The notes under the pieces were generated by a model that was given only the letters and a program-made list of their open reading frames with translations, did no database searches and had not been told where the DNA came from. Shown here piece after piece: positions 7,572-14,268 of a stretch of 14,917 bases of DNA. Position 1 is the stretch's first letter. Every line of letters starts with the position of its first letter. The stretch is from assembly GCF_030813055.1 (NCBI RefSeq), contig NZ_JAUSTW010000021.1, positions 1-14,917 on the forward strand, written 5' to 3'. The position numbers and the translations under genes are program-made. This DNA comes from Neobacillus ginsengisoli (lineage in GTDB: Bacteria; Bacillota; Bacilli; Bacillales_B; DSM-18226).

Positions 7572-7615
7572 CATTTTGTTAACAGACTAATTTTGTTGTG
7601 CCTATATAAGAAAAA

Positions 7616-7696
7616 TTAACTTATTGCAAAAGAATCTTTCCTAAATTGAATAATCATATCCCTGTCTTTTTCATTATTAATCATACGGGATTTCAA
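7616..7696 (-). pseudogene. 26-codon remnant resembling the N-terminus of a GNAT acetyltransferase
   Basis: After the complete acetyltransferase gene there is a short frame beginning TTG (7694-7696), or ATG four codons later, preceded by AGGGTGG. It encodes a peptide with INNEKDRDMIIQFRKDSF and stops after AIS. From memory, QFRKDSF near the start is typical of one GNAT subfamily, where the protein would continue for over 100 residues. Here a stop follows, then the terminator. The likely explanation is a deleted second acetyltransferase gene. A genuine short peptide is possible but less likely. Confidence 0.4.
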
Positions 7697-7719
7697 ATGA
7701 CCACCCTTGTTTTAAAATA

Positions 7720-8193
7720 TTAATAGAGTTTTTTTACAAATAAAACCCTGTCTTGTTTTGGTCCATCATAATCGGTATGTATGGATACTCCATCCACTTC
7801 TCGATCTCCTATTTCGATTTGAAATCCCATTTTTGTATGATACGAAATTGACGCTTTGTTTGTTGGAGATGTTACACAACGGACTGTATCATATCCTTTC
7901 TGTTGAATGACCTCAAAAAATTGATTATATAATCGTTTTCCAATATTTAAGTTTCTTTTTTCCGGATGGACTCCAACAAAATGAATATATGCTTCTTTCT
8001 TTTTAGATTGAGAGAGAAAGCCAACCAAAAATCCTATGATTTGATCCTTCTCTTCCATAATAAAACTAGTTTCTTGAAAGTGTTCAAAAAACAACTTAGG
8101 CAACATATCTGTCATCTGCCGGCCATTCCACCAATCATTTAAAATTGTAATAATTTGCTTGTAATTGGCTGAATCAATTTTTCTTATTTTCAC
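7720..8193 (-). CDS. GNAT-family N-acetyltransferase
   Basis: Probably transfers an acetyl group from acetyl-CoA to an unknown acceptor, 157 residues. The acetyl-CoA motif A is VHPEKRNLNIGKRLY (75-89). It matches R-G-x-G-x-G/A except that N81 and N83 stand where the glycines often are. The later NKASISYHTKMGF segment (112-124) is the usual motif B helix and strand. The start codon is GTG with GAGG and an 8-nt gap. A near-consensus promoter lies about 60 bp upstream. It appears to be transcribed alone. The acceptor cannot be named from the sequence. Confidence 0.85.
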   Translation of the reverse strand: MKIRKIDSANYKQIITILNDWWNGRQMTDMLPKLFFEHFQETSFIMEEKDQIIGFLVGFLSQSKKKEAYIHFVGVHPEKRNLNIGKRLYNQFFEVIQQKGYDTVRCVTSPTNKASISYHTKMGFQIEIGDREVDGVSIHTDYDGPKQDRVLFVKKLY

Positions 8194-8250
8194 TTTCCGC
8201 GCCTCATTTATTAATCATATTTTCAAAGTGACTAATCAGTTTATTTTATA

Positions 8251-8273
8251 GATAAATTATAACAAAATTTATC
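8251..8273. repeat. inverted repeat over the acetyltransferase promoter
   Basis: Perfect 8-bp arms GATAAATT and AATTTATC flank 7 bp and cover the -10 box of the acetyltransferase promoter. The position is that of a repressor operator. Its A/T richness makes chance more likely than for a mixed sequence. Confidence 0.4.
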
Positions 8274-8284
8274 TTTTTTTCCAA
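8256..8284 (-). promoter_or_regulatory. sigma-A promoter of the acetyltransferase gene
   Basis: Minus strand: TTGGAA (8279-8284), a 17-bp spacer, then perfect TATAAT (8256-8261) with an extended TGT. Predicted start is near 8249. An inverted repeat overlaps the -10 box. Confidence 0.75.
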
Positions 8285-8380
8285 TTATCGCAAAAAACTA
8301 ATTTCCATAATTGTCAATTAATTTTCACAATTAACAAGTTGAATTTAGCGGTCCATTTAATGCCAAAGCGACATGTACTG

Positions 8381-8414
8381 ACTGTTAGAAAGAGCGTTTT
8401 TCCTTTCTTACAGT
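8381..8414. repeat. inverted repeat in the gap between regulator and acetyltransferase
   Basis: Arms ACTGTTAGAAAG (8381-8392) and CTTTCTTACAGT (8403-8414), 12 bp with one mismatch and a 10-bp loop. Neither strand has a T-run after it, so it is not a normal intrinsic terminator. A smaller hairpin CGTTA-CTTCAA-TAACG lies at 8456-8471, just after the regulator stop. The rest of 8285-8490 shows no gene that I can recognise. Confidence 0.5.
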
Positions 8415-8490
8415 GTTGAAGATCATAAAATCAATCCTTGTTAAACCAACACAACCGTTACTTCAATAACGCCGAGCAATGAAGCCACTC

Positions 8491-8976
8491 TCAGTTTTCA
8501 CCTTTCGATATAGGCAAAACTGTGGAATATTTTACTTCTCTTAACGATAAGTTAGTTTGAATTCGTGATATGCCAAGCCTATTTAACTTTCTTATAAAGC
8601 TATCCAATTCCTTCCTGTCTCTAATAACTACCTTTAGAAGATAATCATATTCTCCTGTTAAACAATGACATTCTAATACTTCTGGCATAGCTTTTAAGGC
8701 ATTTTCCAAAACTTCCAATTGTTCAGCTTGATGAATATTTGTGCTAATGAAAACATAGCAAAGTAAATCGAACCCAAGCTTCTCTTGATTTAAAATTGCG
8801 ACTTGCCTATCGATAAACCCTTCACTTTCTAATCGTTTTATCCTTGTGTGTGTCGCTGGCGGGGACAAATTAACACGTCTTGCAAGTTCAGCATTACTTA
8901 ACTGAGCTTCTTTTTGCATTATATCTAAAATTTGAATATCAACATCATCTAAAATTTTGCTTACAAAAGATTCCAC
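8491..8976 (-). CDS. Lrp/AsnC-family transcriptional regulator
   Basis: Small DNA-binding protein of the feast/famine type, 161 residues. An N-terminal winged helix-turn-helix spans about 12-58 (SNAELARRVNLSPPATHTRIKRLE segment, 27-50). A RAM effector domain spans about 65-150, including the ligand-site loop TGEYDYLLKV (107-116). The start codon is GTG, with AAGGGAG 8 nt upstream. It is divergent from the EamA exporter gene across 252 bp. In this family, that layout usually means it controls the exporter in response to an amino acid. The N-terminal MESFVSKI precedes the usual family start by a few residues. The effector cannot be read from the sequence. Confidence 0.92.
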   Translation of the reverse strand: MESFVSKILDDVDIQILDIMQKEAQLSNAELARRVNLSPPATHTRIKRLESEGFIDRQVAILNQEKLGFDLLCYVFISTNIHQAEQLEVLENALKAMPEVLECHCLTGEYDYLLKVVIRDRKELDSFIRKLNRLGISRIQTNLSLREVKYSTVLPISKGEN

Positions 8977-9093
8977 GCAATCTTCTCCCTTAATAATTAT
9001 TCAAAATACAGGTCTTATTTAATACTGGAACTTAATTTTATTCTTTAATATTTCACTTTTTATTCGAATTATTTCAAGTTTATTGAATTGTAC

Positions 9094-9129
9094 AAAATGT
9101 TATGTTACAAAATCAACAAAAATGTTATG
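9094..9129. repeat. 11-bp direct repeat upstream of the exporter gene
   Basis: AAAATGTTATG occurs at 9094-9104 and again at 9119-9129, 25 bp start to start, in the intergenic region shared by the regulator and the exporter. Half-sites repeated on one face of the helix suit an Lrp-type octamer. A possible promoter (TTGAAT, 17 bp, TACAAA) overlaps the first copy. Confidence 0.4.
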
Positions 9130-9187
9130 ATCATTAATAAATTGATGTGGAATATTCTAAATGTCATTGTGCACAATGGCTTCTATC

Positions 9188-9210
9188 TTTTTCACTGTAC
9201 TAGTGAAAAA
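9188..9210. promoter_or_regulatory. inverted repeat just before the exporter ribosome binding site
   Basis: TTTTTCACT and AGTGAAAAA are perfect 9-bp arms around GTACT. The repeat ends 3 bp before AAAGGAG. It can act as an operator for the divergent regulator, or as a hairpin in the leader. Confidence 0.45.
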
Positions 9211-9228
9211 TCAAAGGAGCTAAATGGT

Positions 9229-10194
9229 ATGGCGAATTTTTATGTTTTATTGCTGCTTTTAACAAGCTTGCTATGGGGAGGAAATTTTGTAGTTGGAAAA
9301 TCTCTTGTCGGTCATGCTTCTCCGTTGACCTTGACGAGCTTAAGATGGATGATTGCTATTGTTTTTCTTGTACCAATGGTATGGTGGAAAGAAAAAAGGA
9401 TACTACCCTCACGAGATGCCATTCTTCCCTTATTTTTCATGGGAATCACAGGTGTTGTTTTATTTAATCTCTTTCAATTTTTAGCATTGGAACGAACAAC
9501 CTCGACTAATGTTGGATTAATTTCCACATTAAATACCATCTCGATTTCCGTTTTTTCATTTATTTTTTTAAGAGAAAGAATCAGTGTACTACAAATATTT
9601 TCAATGATTATTTCACTTTTGGGTGTACTTCTCGTTCTTTCCAAAGGAAAGATCAACCTATTACTGGCAGTACATTTTAATACAGGCGATTTATGGATGA
9701 TGCTAGCTGTATGCGTGTGGGGAATATACTCCGTGTGCAGTAGGTGGGCAATGAGAACGACATCACCGTTGATGTCTACATTGTACTCTGGAATATTTGG
9801 ACTTCTCGTTCTTCTTCCGTTTAACCTTTTTGATTTTACTTTTTCCAATGTCAATCATTCTTTCATTCAATCTATTTTATATACAGGTGTTATCTCCACT
9901 GTCGTTTGTATGGTATTTTGGAATATTGGCATACAGAAATTAGGTACTACAGCATCCGGTATTTTCTTGAATTTCAATCCAGTTTTCACTGCAATTTTAG
10001 CGTTTTTATTTTTACGAGAACAATTGTCATGGATACAAGGAATTGGGGGTTTCATTGTGATTTTAGGATGTTATTTATTCTCACACTTTAAAACAAAAGC
10101 AATCTCTCAAAACAACTCCGTTAGCTCGAATCCAGTAACAAATTTTAGGTGTTTGGGTCATTCCCCTGGGTTATTCAAGAAAGCTGACAGATAG
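9229..10194 (+). CDS. EamA-family (DMT superfamily) transporter, probable metabolite exporter
   Basis: Integral membrane protein, 322 residues from the chosen start, with about ten hydrophobic segments and the internal duplication of EamA proteins. Each half has a family signature: LLWGGNFVVGKSLVG near the N-terminus, and FLFLREQLSWIQGIGGFIVILGCYL near the end of the second half. The first half closes with a similar FLRERISVLQIF. ATG 9229 has AAAGGAG 9 nt upstream. The frame is open for 47 further codons upstream, but these are not hydrophobic in the right way and have no ribosome binding site. It is divergent from an AsnC-type regulator, as seen for amino-acid exporters, so efflux of an amino acid or related metabolite is the likely role. 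The last 30 residues are polar and poorly conserved in appearance. Confidence 0.88.
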   Translation: MANFYVLLLLLTSLLWGGNFVVGKSLVGHASPLTLTSLRWMIAIVFLVPMVWWKEKRILPSRDAILPLFFMGITGVVLFNLFQFLALERTTSTNVGLISTLNTISISVFSFIFLRERISVLQIFSMIISLLGVLLVLSKGKINLLLAVHFNTGDLWMMLAVCVWGIYSVCSRWAMRTTSPLMSTLYSGIFGLLVLLPFNLFDFTFSNVNHSFIQSILYTGVISTVVCMVFWNIGIQKLGTTASGIFLNFNPVFTAILAFLFLREQLSWIQGIGGFIVILGCYLFSHFKTKAISQNNSVSSNPVTNFRCLGHSPGLFKKADR

Positions 10195-10313
10195 TTTAAG
10201 TAAAAATCTTCACAATCTCAATGCCTTTAACAATTTACTTTAAATGTGTTGTACCACAATCTGGCCCTAACCATAATCGAGTAGGAGGGGGTGACTAACC
10301 CCCGACCTCTCAC

Positions 10314-10345
10314 ACCACCGTACGTACCGTTCGGTATACGGCGGT
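10314..10345 (-). ncRNA. group II intron domain V (catalytic hairpin)
   Basis: Minus strand: ACCGCCGTA pairs with TACGGTGGT (9 bp, one G-U pair at the triad G). A 2-nt CG bulge and a distal TACC/GGTA helix follow, with loop GAAC. Domain VI comes next (GGGGG-TTAGTCA-CCCCC) with a candidate branch-point A about 7 nt from the 3' end. The core looks intact. Confidence 0.85.
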
Positions 10346-10349
10346 TCAA

Positions 10350-11143
10350 TTAAGTTTGACGTAGAAATTCATATCTGTGATATAGACTTTTCAGCCCTCG
10401 ATTATTCCAAAAGGAGTTATCGAGGGTTTTGTGTAGAATCGGACTACTAGCGATTCTCCAGTATTTCTTCCTGGAGTTTCCCCATTCGTAAGCCTTGTTT
10501 GGTGGTACTCCCAACCCTTTGAGTTTTCTTACTCTTGTTTTGGGTGTTTTCCATTGTTTCCATTCAATCATACGGAGTCTTCTTCTTATCCATTCATCAA
10601 ATTCTTTAAATTTACTTGGTGTATCCGCTAAAGCAAAGTAACCACACCAACCCGTTAGGTATAGATTTAATTTCTCGATTCTTATTTCCATTGGGATAGA
10701 TGTTGAACGTGAGGTTAGTTCCCCTATTTTTGACTTTAATCTTTTAGTACTCTCATTGGCTATTCGAACCTTCGGGTTCTTATGAGATGTAAAACTAAAA
10801 CCAAGAAACTTCCGTCTCCATGGGCGGTCAACTGCAGATTTCTCTCTATTCACTTTAAGTTTCAATTTAACTTCTATAAAGTTTGTAATAGAGTTCATCA
10901 CTCTTTCGCCTGCTTTCTTTGACTTCATGTAGATATTACAATCGGGATTTCGACTCGACGGACTGGGTTCGGTTTATAGGTTCCAGCTCTTAAAGAATTA
11001 CAAAGTGAATCCCAATTTTCATAGAGATGTCTTCGTAGGGATTTTACGGACATTCCATCAATGCCGTGACTCCCTTTGTTCTTCTCGACACGTTTAAGTG
11101 CTTCTATTAAGTTTTCCCGTGACAAGATCAGATCCATTAACAT
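10350..11143 (-). pseudogene. ltrA: group II intron reverse transcriptase/maturase, internally deleted
   Basis: The N-terminal part starts ATG at 11143 (AAAGG upstream) and gives the RT0-RT1 region: SRENLIEALKRVEKNKGSHG, then DGM and RRVEIP. It then meets a stop at 10925. The C-terminal part (10928-10350) has the end of the RT domain, the thumb (ESTKRLKSKIGELTSRS) and the maturase X domain (LNLYLTGWCGYFALADTPSKF), with WRIASSPILHKTLDN near the end. The join is at 10943/10944: the code for ...VEIP runs directly into D-C-N-I-Y-M-K-S-K-K, which in intact relatives follows the catalytic Y-A-D-D. Thus roughly 150-170 residues (RT1 to RT5) are gone, leaving only the last Asp, and the reading frame has shifted. 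Reverse transcription is impossible. Maturase function is also doubtful. Confidence 0.9.
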
Positions 11144-11694
11144 TTGATATTTCCTTTCGACGTGAACGTAGAAATCTATTTATGTTATTCCTGCTCCACC
11201 CTCTTGAAGTCCCCTATGGGATTCACCATTTCCTCTTTCAAGTAAGTCCTTTCAGATTGTCTGTTTCTACACAGGAATTATATGCCTAGTTCTCGTTCTT
11301 CCTAATTGTTCAGTCCTTCCCTTACCATCTCGAGTAGGTAAGGTACTATGACCTCTGCTGACTTCTGATTGTTCAGCTATCTATTGCTAGATAGGTTACC
11401 AAGTGTGCTTGGCATTCCACTCAGACCTCCCCAGGTAAGAGTACAATCTTTCCCTCCATCTATCTGCTTCATTTACTCTATACCACCTTCGGCAGAATGG
11501 ACTTTGTTTTGTCTTGCAAACTCATCCAATGGTATCTAGCCTTATATGAAGTTCGTGTCCCTCAGACCGGAGGTTTGCCGCTCGCTTCCTTCAGATTCCG
11601 CGTCACCACGGACACCCTTGCGTTAAGCTACTGTTTTTTCTGCCTTCACAGTTCGGGACTTGCACCCTATAGATTGCACCCATGCTGGGCGCAC

Positions 11695-11728
11695 AAGAAA
11701 AAGCACAATTCTTGCTGCAGAATTGCGC
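11695..11728 (-). terminator. terminator of the proline-dehydrogenase-like gene and intron target
   Basis: Minus strand: GCGCAATTCT (11719-11728) pairs with AGAATTGTGC (11703-11712), 10 bp with one G-U pair and a 6-nt loop, followed by TTTTTCTT (11695-11702). It begins 8 bp after the gene's stop. The intron starts at the next base, 11694. Confidence 0.9.
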
Positions 11729-11736
11729 CCTATTGT

Positions 11737-12699
11737 TTAATAAAGTTTCGAAGTGTCTTTTGCCCCCTGAATCATGTCAGTGATGGCAACATAAATATTT
11801 GGTGGATATTCAGCTATTCTATGACAAAGGTATAAGTACCACTCAACACCATAAGTAAGATAAACCCGAACGGGTAACCCATCATCTTTTAGTTGTTTAC
11901 AAAGTTCGGGACGAATTCCGTATAGCATTTCTGCCTCCACATTTGAGTTTTGTAAATAACCACGCTGGATGATTTGTTTATATATAGCTTCATCATGAGA
12001 AGCAATTGAAACTTGGTGACCAGCTCTAACACATAAATCTACTAATTCGAGATAACGTTGATCCAACTTGTCTGAACGAGGAATACATATATCTGACGGC
12101 TCTTGGTATGCCCCTTTAACGATACGAATTTCCCCAGAGTAGTTAAGTAATTCATTAAGATCGTTAAGTGTTCGATACAGTTGGGCTTGAAGTGTGACCC
12201 CAACGTTCGAATATTCCACAACTACTCTTTTGTATATGGAGAGTATCTGATCCGTTTTTGCTGATTCCTCCATACTAATCATAAGAGAAAGACCATGGGA
12301 CTGTGCTTCTTTCGCCATTTCTAATAAGTTTTGAAAGGTAAGTTCAGGATCAACGGATAATCCAATATGGGATAGATCAAAAGAAATGCGAGAACTTATT
12401 CCACGATTGCTACATTGTTTTATCAACGCTATAAACTCATCTTTGGCTCGGACACACTCCTCTTTGTTTATAGTGTTCTCTCCGATGAATTCCAGAGAAA
12501 TACGGTATCCTTTATGTACAAGTTGGTCACCAATAGATACTCCGTCTTCTCTTGATTCACCTGTTACAAATCGTTTAGCAGAACTCAAAAATAACGGATA
12601 AAGTTCTGGAGATTGTTGAATGTACTCCTTTATTTCTAAATTTCGAGCAATGGATTTCAACGAATCTGCAAATTGTTTTTCAATTGATGGAAGAACCAA
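11737..12699 (-). CDS. proline dehydrogenase-like flavoprotein (divergent PRODH)
   Basis: FAD-dependent TIM-barrel enzyme of the PRODH/PutA family, 320 residues, the length of monofunctional enzymes such as PutB. Visible family motifs are RIVKGAY (192-198), EAEMLYGIR (255-263) and VRVYLTYGVEWYLYL-CHRIAEYPPN (277-301). In proline-oxidising members the last motif has Arg-Arg for the proline carboxylate (R555/R556 of E. coli PutA). Here it is H293-R294. The conserved Asp of the I-D-x-E motif (PutA D370) is S142 (ISMEES). EFQML is EAEML. The start is TTG with GAGGG 6 nt upstream. A TATAAT at 12734-12739 is a possible -10 box without a good -35. No P5C dehydrogenase gene is nearby, unlike usual put loci. 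The fold is confident, but proline as substrate is not. Confidence 0.82.
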   Translation of the reverse strand: MVLPSIEKQFADSLKSIARNLEIKEYIQQSPELYPLFLSSAKRFVTGESREDGVSIGDQLVHKGYRISLEFIGENTINKEECVRAKDEFIALIKQCSNRGISSRISFDLSHIGLSVDPELTFQNLLEMAKEAQSHGLSLMISMEESAKTDQILSIYKRVVVEYSNVGVTLQAQLYRTLNDLNELLNYSGEIRIVKGAYQEPSDICIPRSDKLDQRYLELVDLCVRAGHQVSIASHDEAIYKQIIQRGYLQNSNVEAEMLYGIRPELCKQLKDDGLPVRVYLTYGVEWYLYLCHRIAEYPPNIYVAITDMIQGAKDTSKLY

Positions 12700-12812
12700 T
12701 TATATCCCTCATTTCATCTGAATTTTCATAAAAATTATAATTTAAATGTCGTAACAAATATAGGAAAAAAATTTATGAAATTTAGCCTGCTAACAGCACC
12801 CTGTATCCAAAT

Positions 12813-12845
12813 AAAAAAGACGATACTTCTCTTATTGAAGTATCG
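12813..12845 (-). terminator. terminator of a truncated upstream gene
   Basis: Minus strand: perfect 9-bp stem CGATACTTC/GAAGTATCG (12821-12829 with 12837-12845), 7-nt loop, then TCTTTTTT. It stops transcription coming from the right, where only a gene stump remains, and lies about 75 bp upstream of the -10 candidate of the proline-dehydrogenase-like gene. Confidence 0.85.
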
Positions 12846-12900
12846 CGCCCGATTGCGGAAGATTGAAAAATGCGAAAGAGCTGCAAACATGGCTTCTAAG

Positions 12901-13068
12901 TTATTTTATTAACACACCCGTTATTGCAAGAACGAATAAGAGAATAGTTAGGATTATATAAGAATTTAGTAAACTGGCATTATTTCTAAACGATGGATTT
13001 TTTGATGTTATTATGTTATTAATACCAAATATTTGTCTTAAGAACACTGCTGGATTACAAAAAAGTGC
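12901..13068 (-). pseudogene. C-terminal stump of a membrane-protein gene
   Basis: A 55-codon frame without a start supported by a ribosome binding site. It is bounded upstream by a stop at 13069-13071. It reads NPAVFLRQIFGINN, then a polar stretch, then a hydrophobic helix (SYIILTILLFVLAITGVLIK) and a stop. The peptide looks like the last loop and helix of a larger transporter-type protein, and its own terminator follows 55 bp later. The 5' part is missing at the edge of the GC-richer dehydrogenase gene, so an insertion or deletion here probably removed it. I do not recognise the family. A small stand-alone membrane peptide starting at the GTG at 13047 is the alternative. Confidence 0.45.
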
Positions 13069-13106
13069 TTATGGCACTCCAAAGTGCGTACTTCTCAAGT
13101 GGGGTT
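13064..13106 (+). promoter_or_regulatory. candidate promoter-operator region of the PRISE-type gene
   Basis: Two symmetric elements lie 55-100 bp before the start: AGTGC-TTATG-GCACT (13064-13078) and AAGTGCGTACTTCTCAAGTG (13082-13101), which holds the palindrome ACTTCTCAAGT. Upstream, TTGTCT and TACAAA with a 17-bp spacer could be a weak promoter. The elements are reasonable operators for the neighbouring HxlR-type regulator, as that family often binds GTACTT-like dyads. This is inference. Confidence 0.35.
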
Positions 13107-13160
13107 CCTTGATGCAAAATAACAGTGAACAAAGCACAGTACAGAAGGAGCTGCAACACT

Positions 13161-14234
13161 ATGAATAATGAATCTCAAACAACACGCAAAGTCGCATTGG
13201 TCGTAGGCGCAAATGGTGTCATCGGTCGCAACCTCATTGATCACCTCATTACTCTCCCTGATTGGGACGTGATCGGCCTATCGCGTCGTCGAGGCGGAGA
13301 GTCTGTCGGCCGTGTCCGGTATGTGGCTACGGATCTACTCAATGTAGACGACACCCGCGAGAAGCTAAGCGGTTTAACTGAGGTAACCCACATCTTCTAT
13401 GCCGCCTATCAGGACCGTCCAACTTGGGCCGAACTTGTTTCGCCCAACCTCGCCATGCTAGTGAACACCATAGAGACGATCGAACCAATCGCGGCGAGCT
13501 TAAAACATGTCAGTTTGATGCAGGGATATAAGGTATACGGCGCACATCTCGGCCCGTTCAAGACACCTGCTCGTGAGACAGACGCTAACCATATGCCACC
13601 CGAGTTCAATGTTGATCAGCAAGAATTCTTAGAACAAAGGCAAAAAGGTAAGGCTTGGACTTGGTCGGCGCTCCGTCCCTCTGTAGTCTGCGGCTTCTCG
13701 CTTGGAAATCCGATGAACCTCGCCTTAGTTATTGCGATCTACGCCTCAATTTCGAAGGAGCTTGGACTTCCGCTGCGGTTTCCGGGCAAGCTGGGTGCTT
13801 ACGACAGCCTCTTGGAAATGACAGATGCGGGGCTTCTCGCGAAGGCAACAGTATGGGCGGCGACTGAAGAGCGTTGTGCCAATCAGGCATTCAACATCAC
13901 GAACGGTGACCTGTTCCGCTGGAATGAATTATGGCCTAAGATCGCTCACTACTTCAGCTTGGAGACGGCGCCTCCGTTGCAGATGCCACTGGACGTTGTC
14001 ATGGCGGACAAGGAGCAGCTTTGGAACAAAATGGTCGAGAATCATGGGCTTGCTCGGCATTCCTATAAAGACGTATCCTCCTGGCGATTCGGTGATTTTG
14101 TGTTCTCTTGGGATTACGATTTCTTCGCCGACGGAACTAAGGCCCGTCGCTTAGGTTTTCACGAATACGTCGATACCGAATCAATGTTTATGAACATCTT
14201 CGACGACTTCCGCAAACGCAAAGTCATCCCATAA
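13161..14234 (+). CDS. PRISE-type short-chain dehydrogenase (progesterone 5-beta-reductase/iridoid synthase-like)
   Basis: Extended SDR with NAD(P) fold, 357 residues. Motifs: nucleotide loop GANGVIG (16-22), TEVTHIFY (73-80), LKHVSLMQGYKVYGAHLGPF (114-133), TWSALRPSVVCGFS (167-180), LRFPG, and NQAFNITNGDLFRWNELWP. Order and spacing match plant 5-beta-reductases, which reduce enones of steroids and small aldehydes. The catalytic Lys is present (K124), but the Tyr of the plant NFYY motif is replaced (F149-N150-V151 before DQQ). Bacterial members may therefore use other chemistry. ATG 13161 has AAGGAG 10 nt upstream. An in-frame GTG at 13125 lacks one. The gene is visibly richer in G+C than its neighbours, suggesting transfer. 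It converges with an HxlR-type regulator, its likely controller. Confidence 0.85.
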   Translation: MNNESQTTRKVALVVGANGVIGRNLIDHLITLPDWDVIGLSRRRGGESVGRVRYVATDLLNVDDTREKLSGLTEVTHIFYAAYQDRPTWAELVSPNLAMLVNTIETIEPIAASLKHVSLMQGYKVYGAHLGPFKTPARETDANHMPPEFNVDQQEFLEQRQKGKAWTWSALRPSVVCGFSLGNPMNLALVIAIYASISKELGLPLRFPGKLGAYDSLLEMTDAGLLAKATVWAATEERCANQAFNITNGDLFRWNELWPKIAHYFSLETAPPLQMPLDVVMADKEQLWNKMVENHGLARHSYKDVSSWRFGDFVFSWDYDFFADGTKARRLGFHEYVDTESMFMNIFDDFRKRKVIP

Positions 14235-14239
14235 ACGAA

Positions 14240-14267
14240 AAGTCGGCCTTGTATATTAGGTCGGCTT
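14240..14267 (+). terminator. terminator of the PRISE-type gene
   Basis: AAGTCGGCCT (14240-14249) pairs with AGGTCGGCTT (14258-14267) over 10 bp with two G-U pairs, followed by a T-rich tail to about 14279. The pairing is better on the plus strand than on the minus strand, where a C-A mismatch appears. The tail overlaps the end of the convergent regulator gene. Confidence 0.7.
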
Positions 14268-14268
14268 C

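Larger units (their letters stand above)
10276..11694 (-). mobile_element. group II intron, probably subgroup IIC, with deleted reverse transcriptase
   Basis: On the minus strand the element opens with GTGCGCCC at 11694, the 5' consensus of bacterial group II introns. About 550 nt of domains I-III sequence follow (including AGTCCCGAAC and GGTGACGCGGAATC). The broken maturase gene lies in domain IV, and domains V and VI end with CTACTCGAT at 10276. The total is 1419 bp, shorter than an intact copy because part of the gene is missing. The 5' splice site follows directly after a hairpin plus TTTTTCTT terminator, the typical IIC target. Domain V carries the CGC form of the catalytic triad and a short 4-bp distal helix, both IIC features. 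The exact 3' end rests on the CGAT pattern and could be off by a base or two. Confidence 0.88.

Noticed and set aside
10350..11143. Two separate genes with an ATGA overlap
   Set aside because: The overlap looks like translational coupling, but both parts align in order to one maturase with the middle missing. The overlap arose from the deletion and frame shift.
11497..11835. Plus-strand frame of 112 codons across the intron 5' end
   Set aside because: It lies antisense to ribozyme domain I and the terminator, with low-complexity, cysteine-rich translation. It is best explained as chance.
11737..12699. Firm assignment as putB (proline catabolism)
   Set aside because: Key proline-binding residues differ and there is no put neighbour, so no gene symbol was given.
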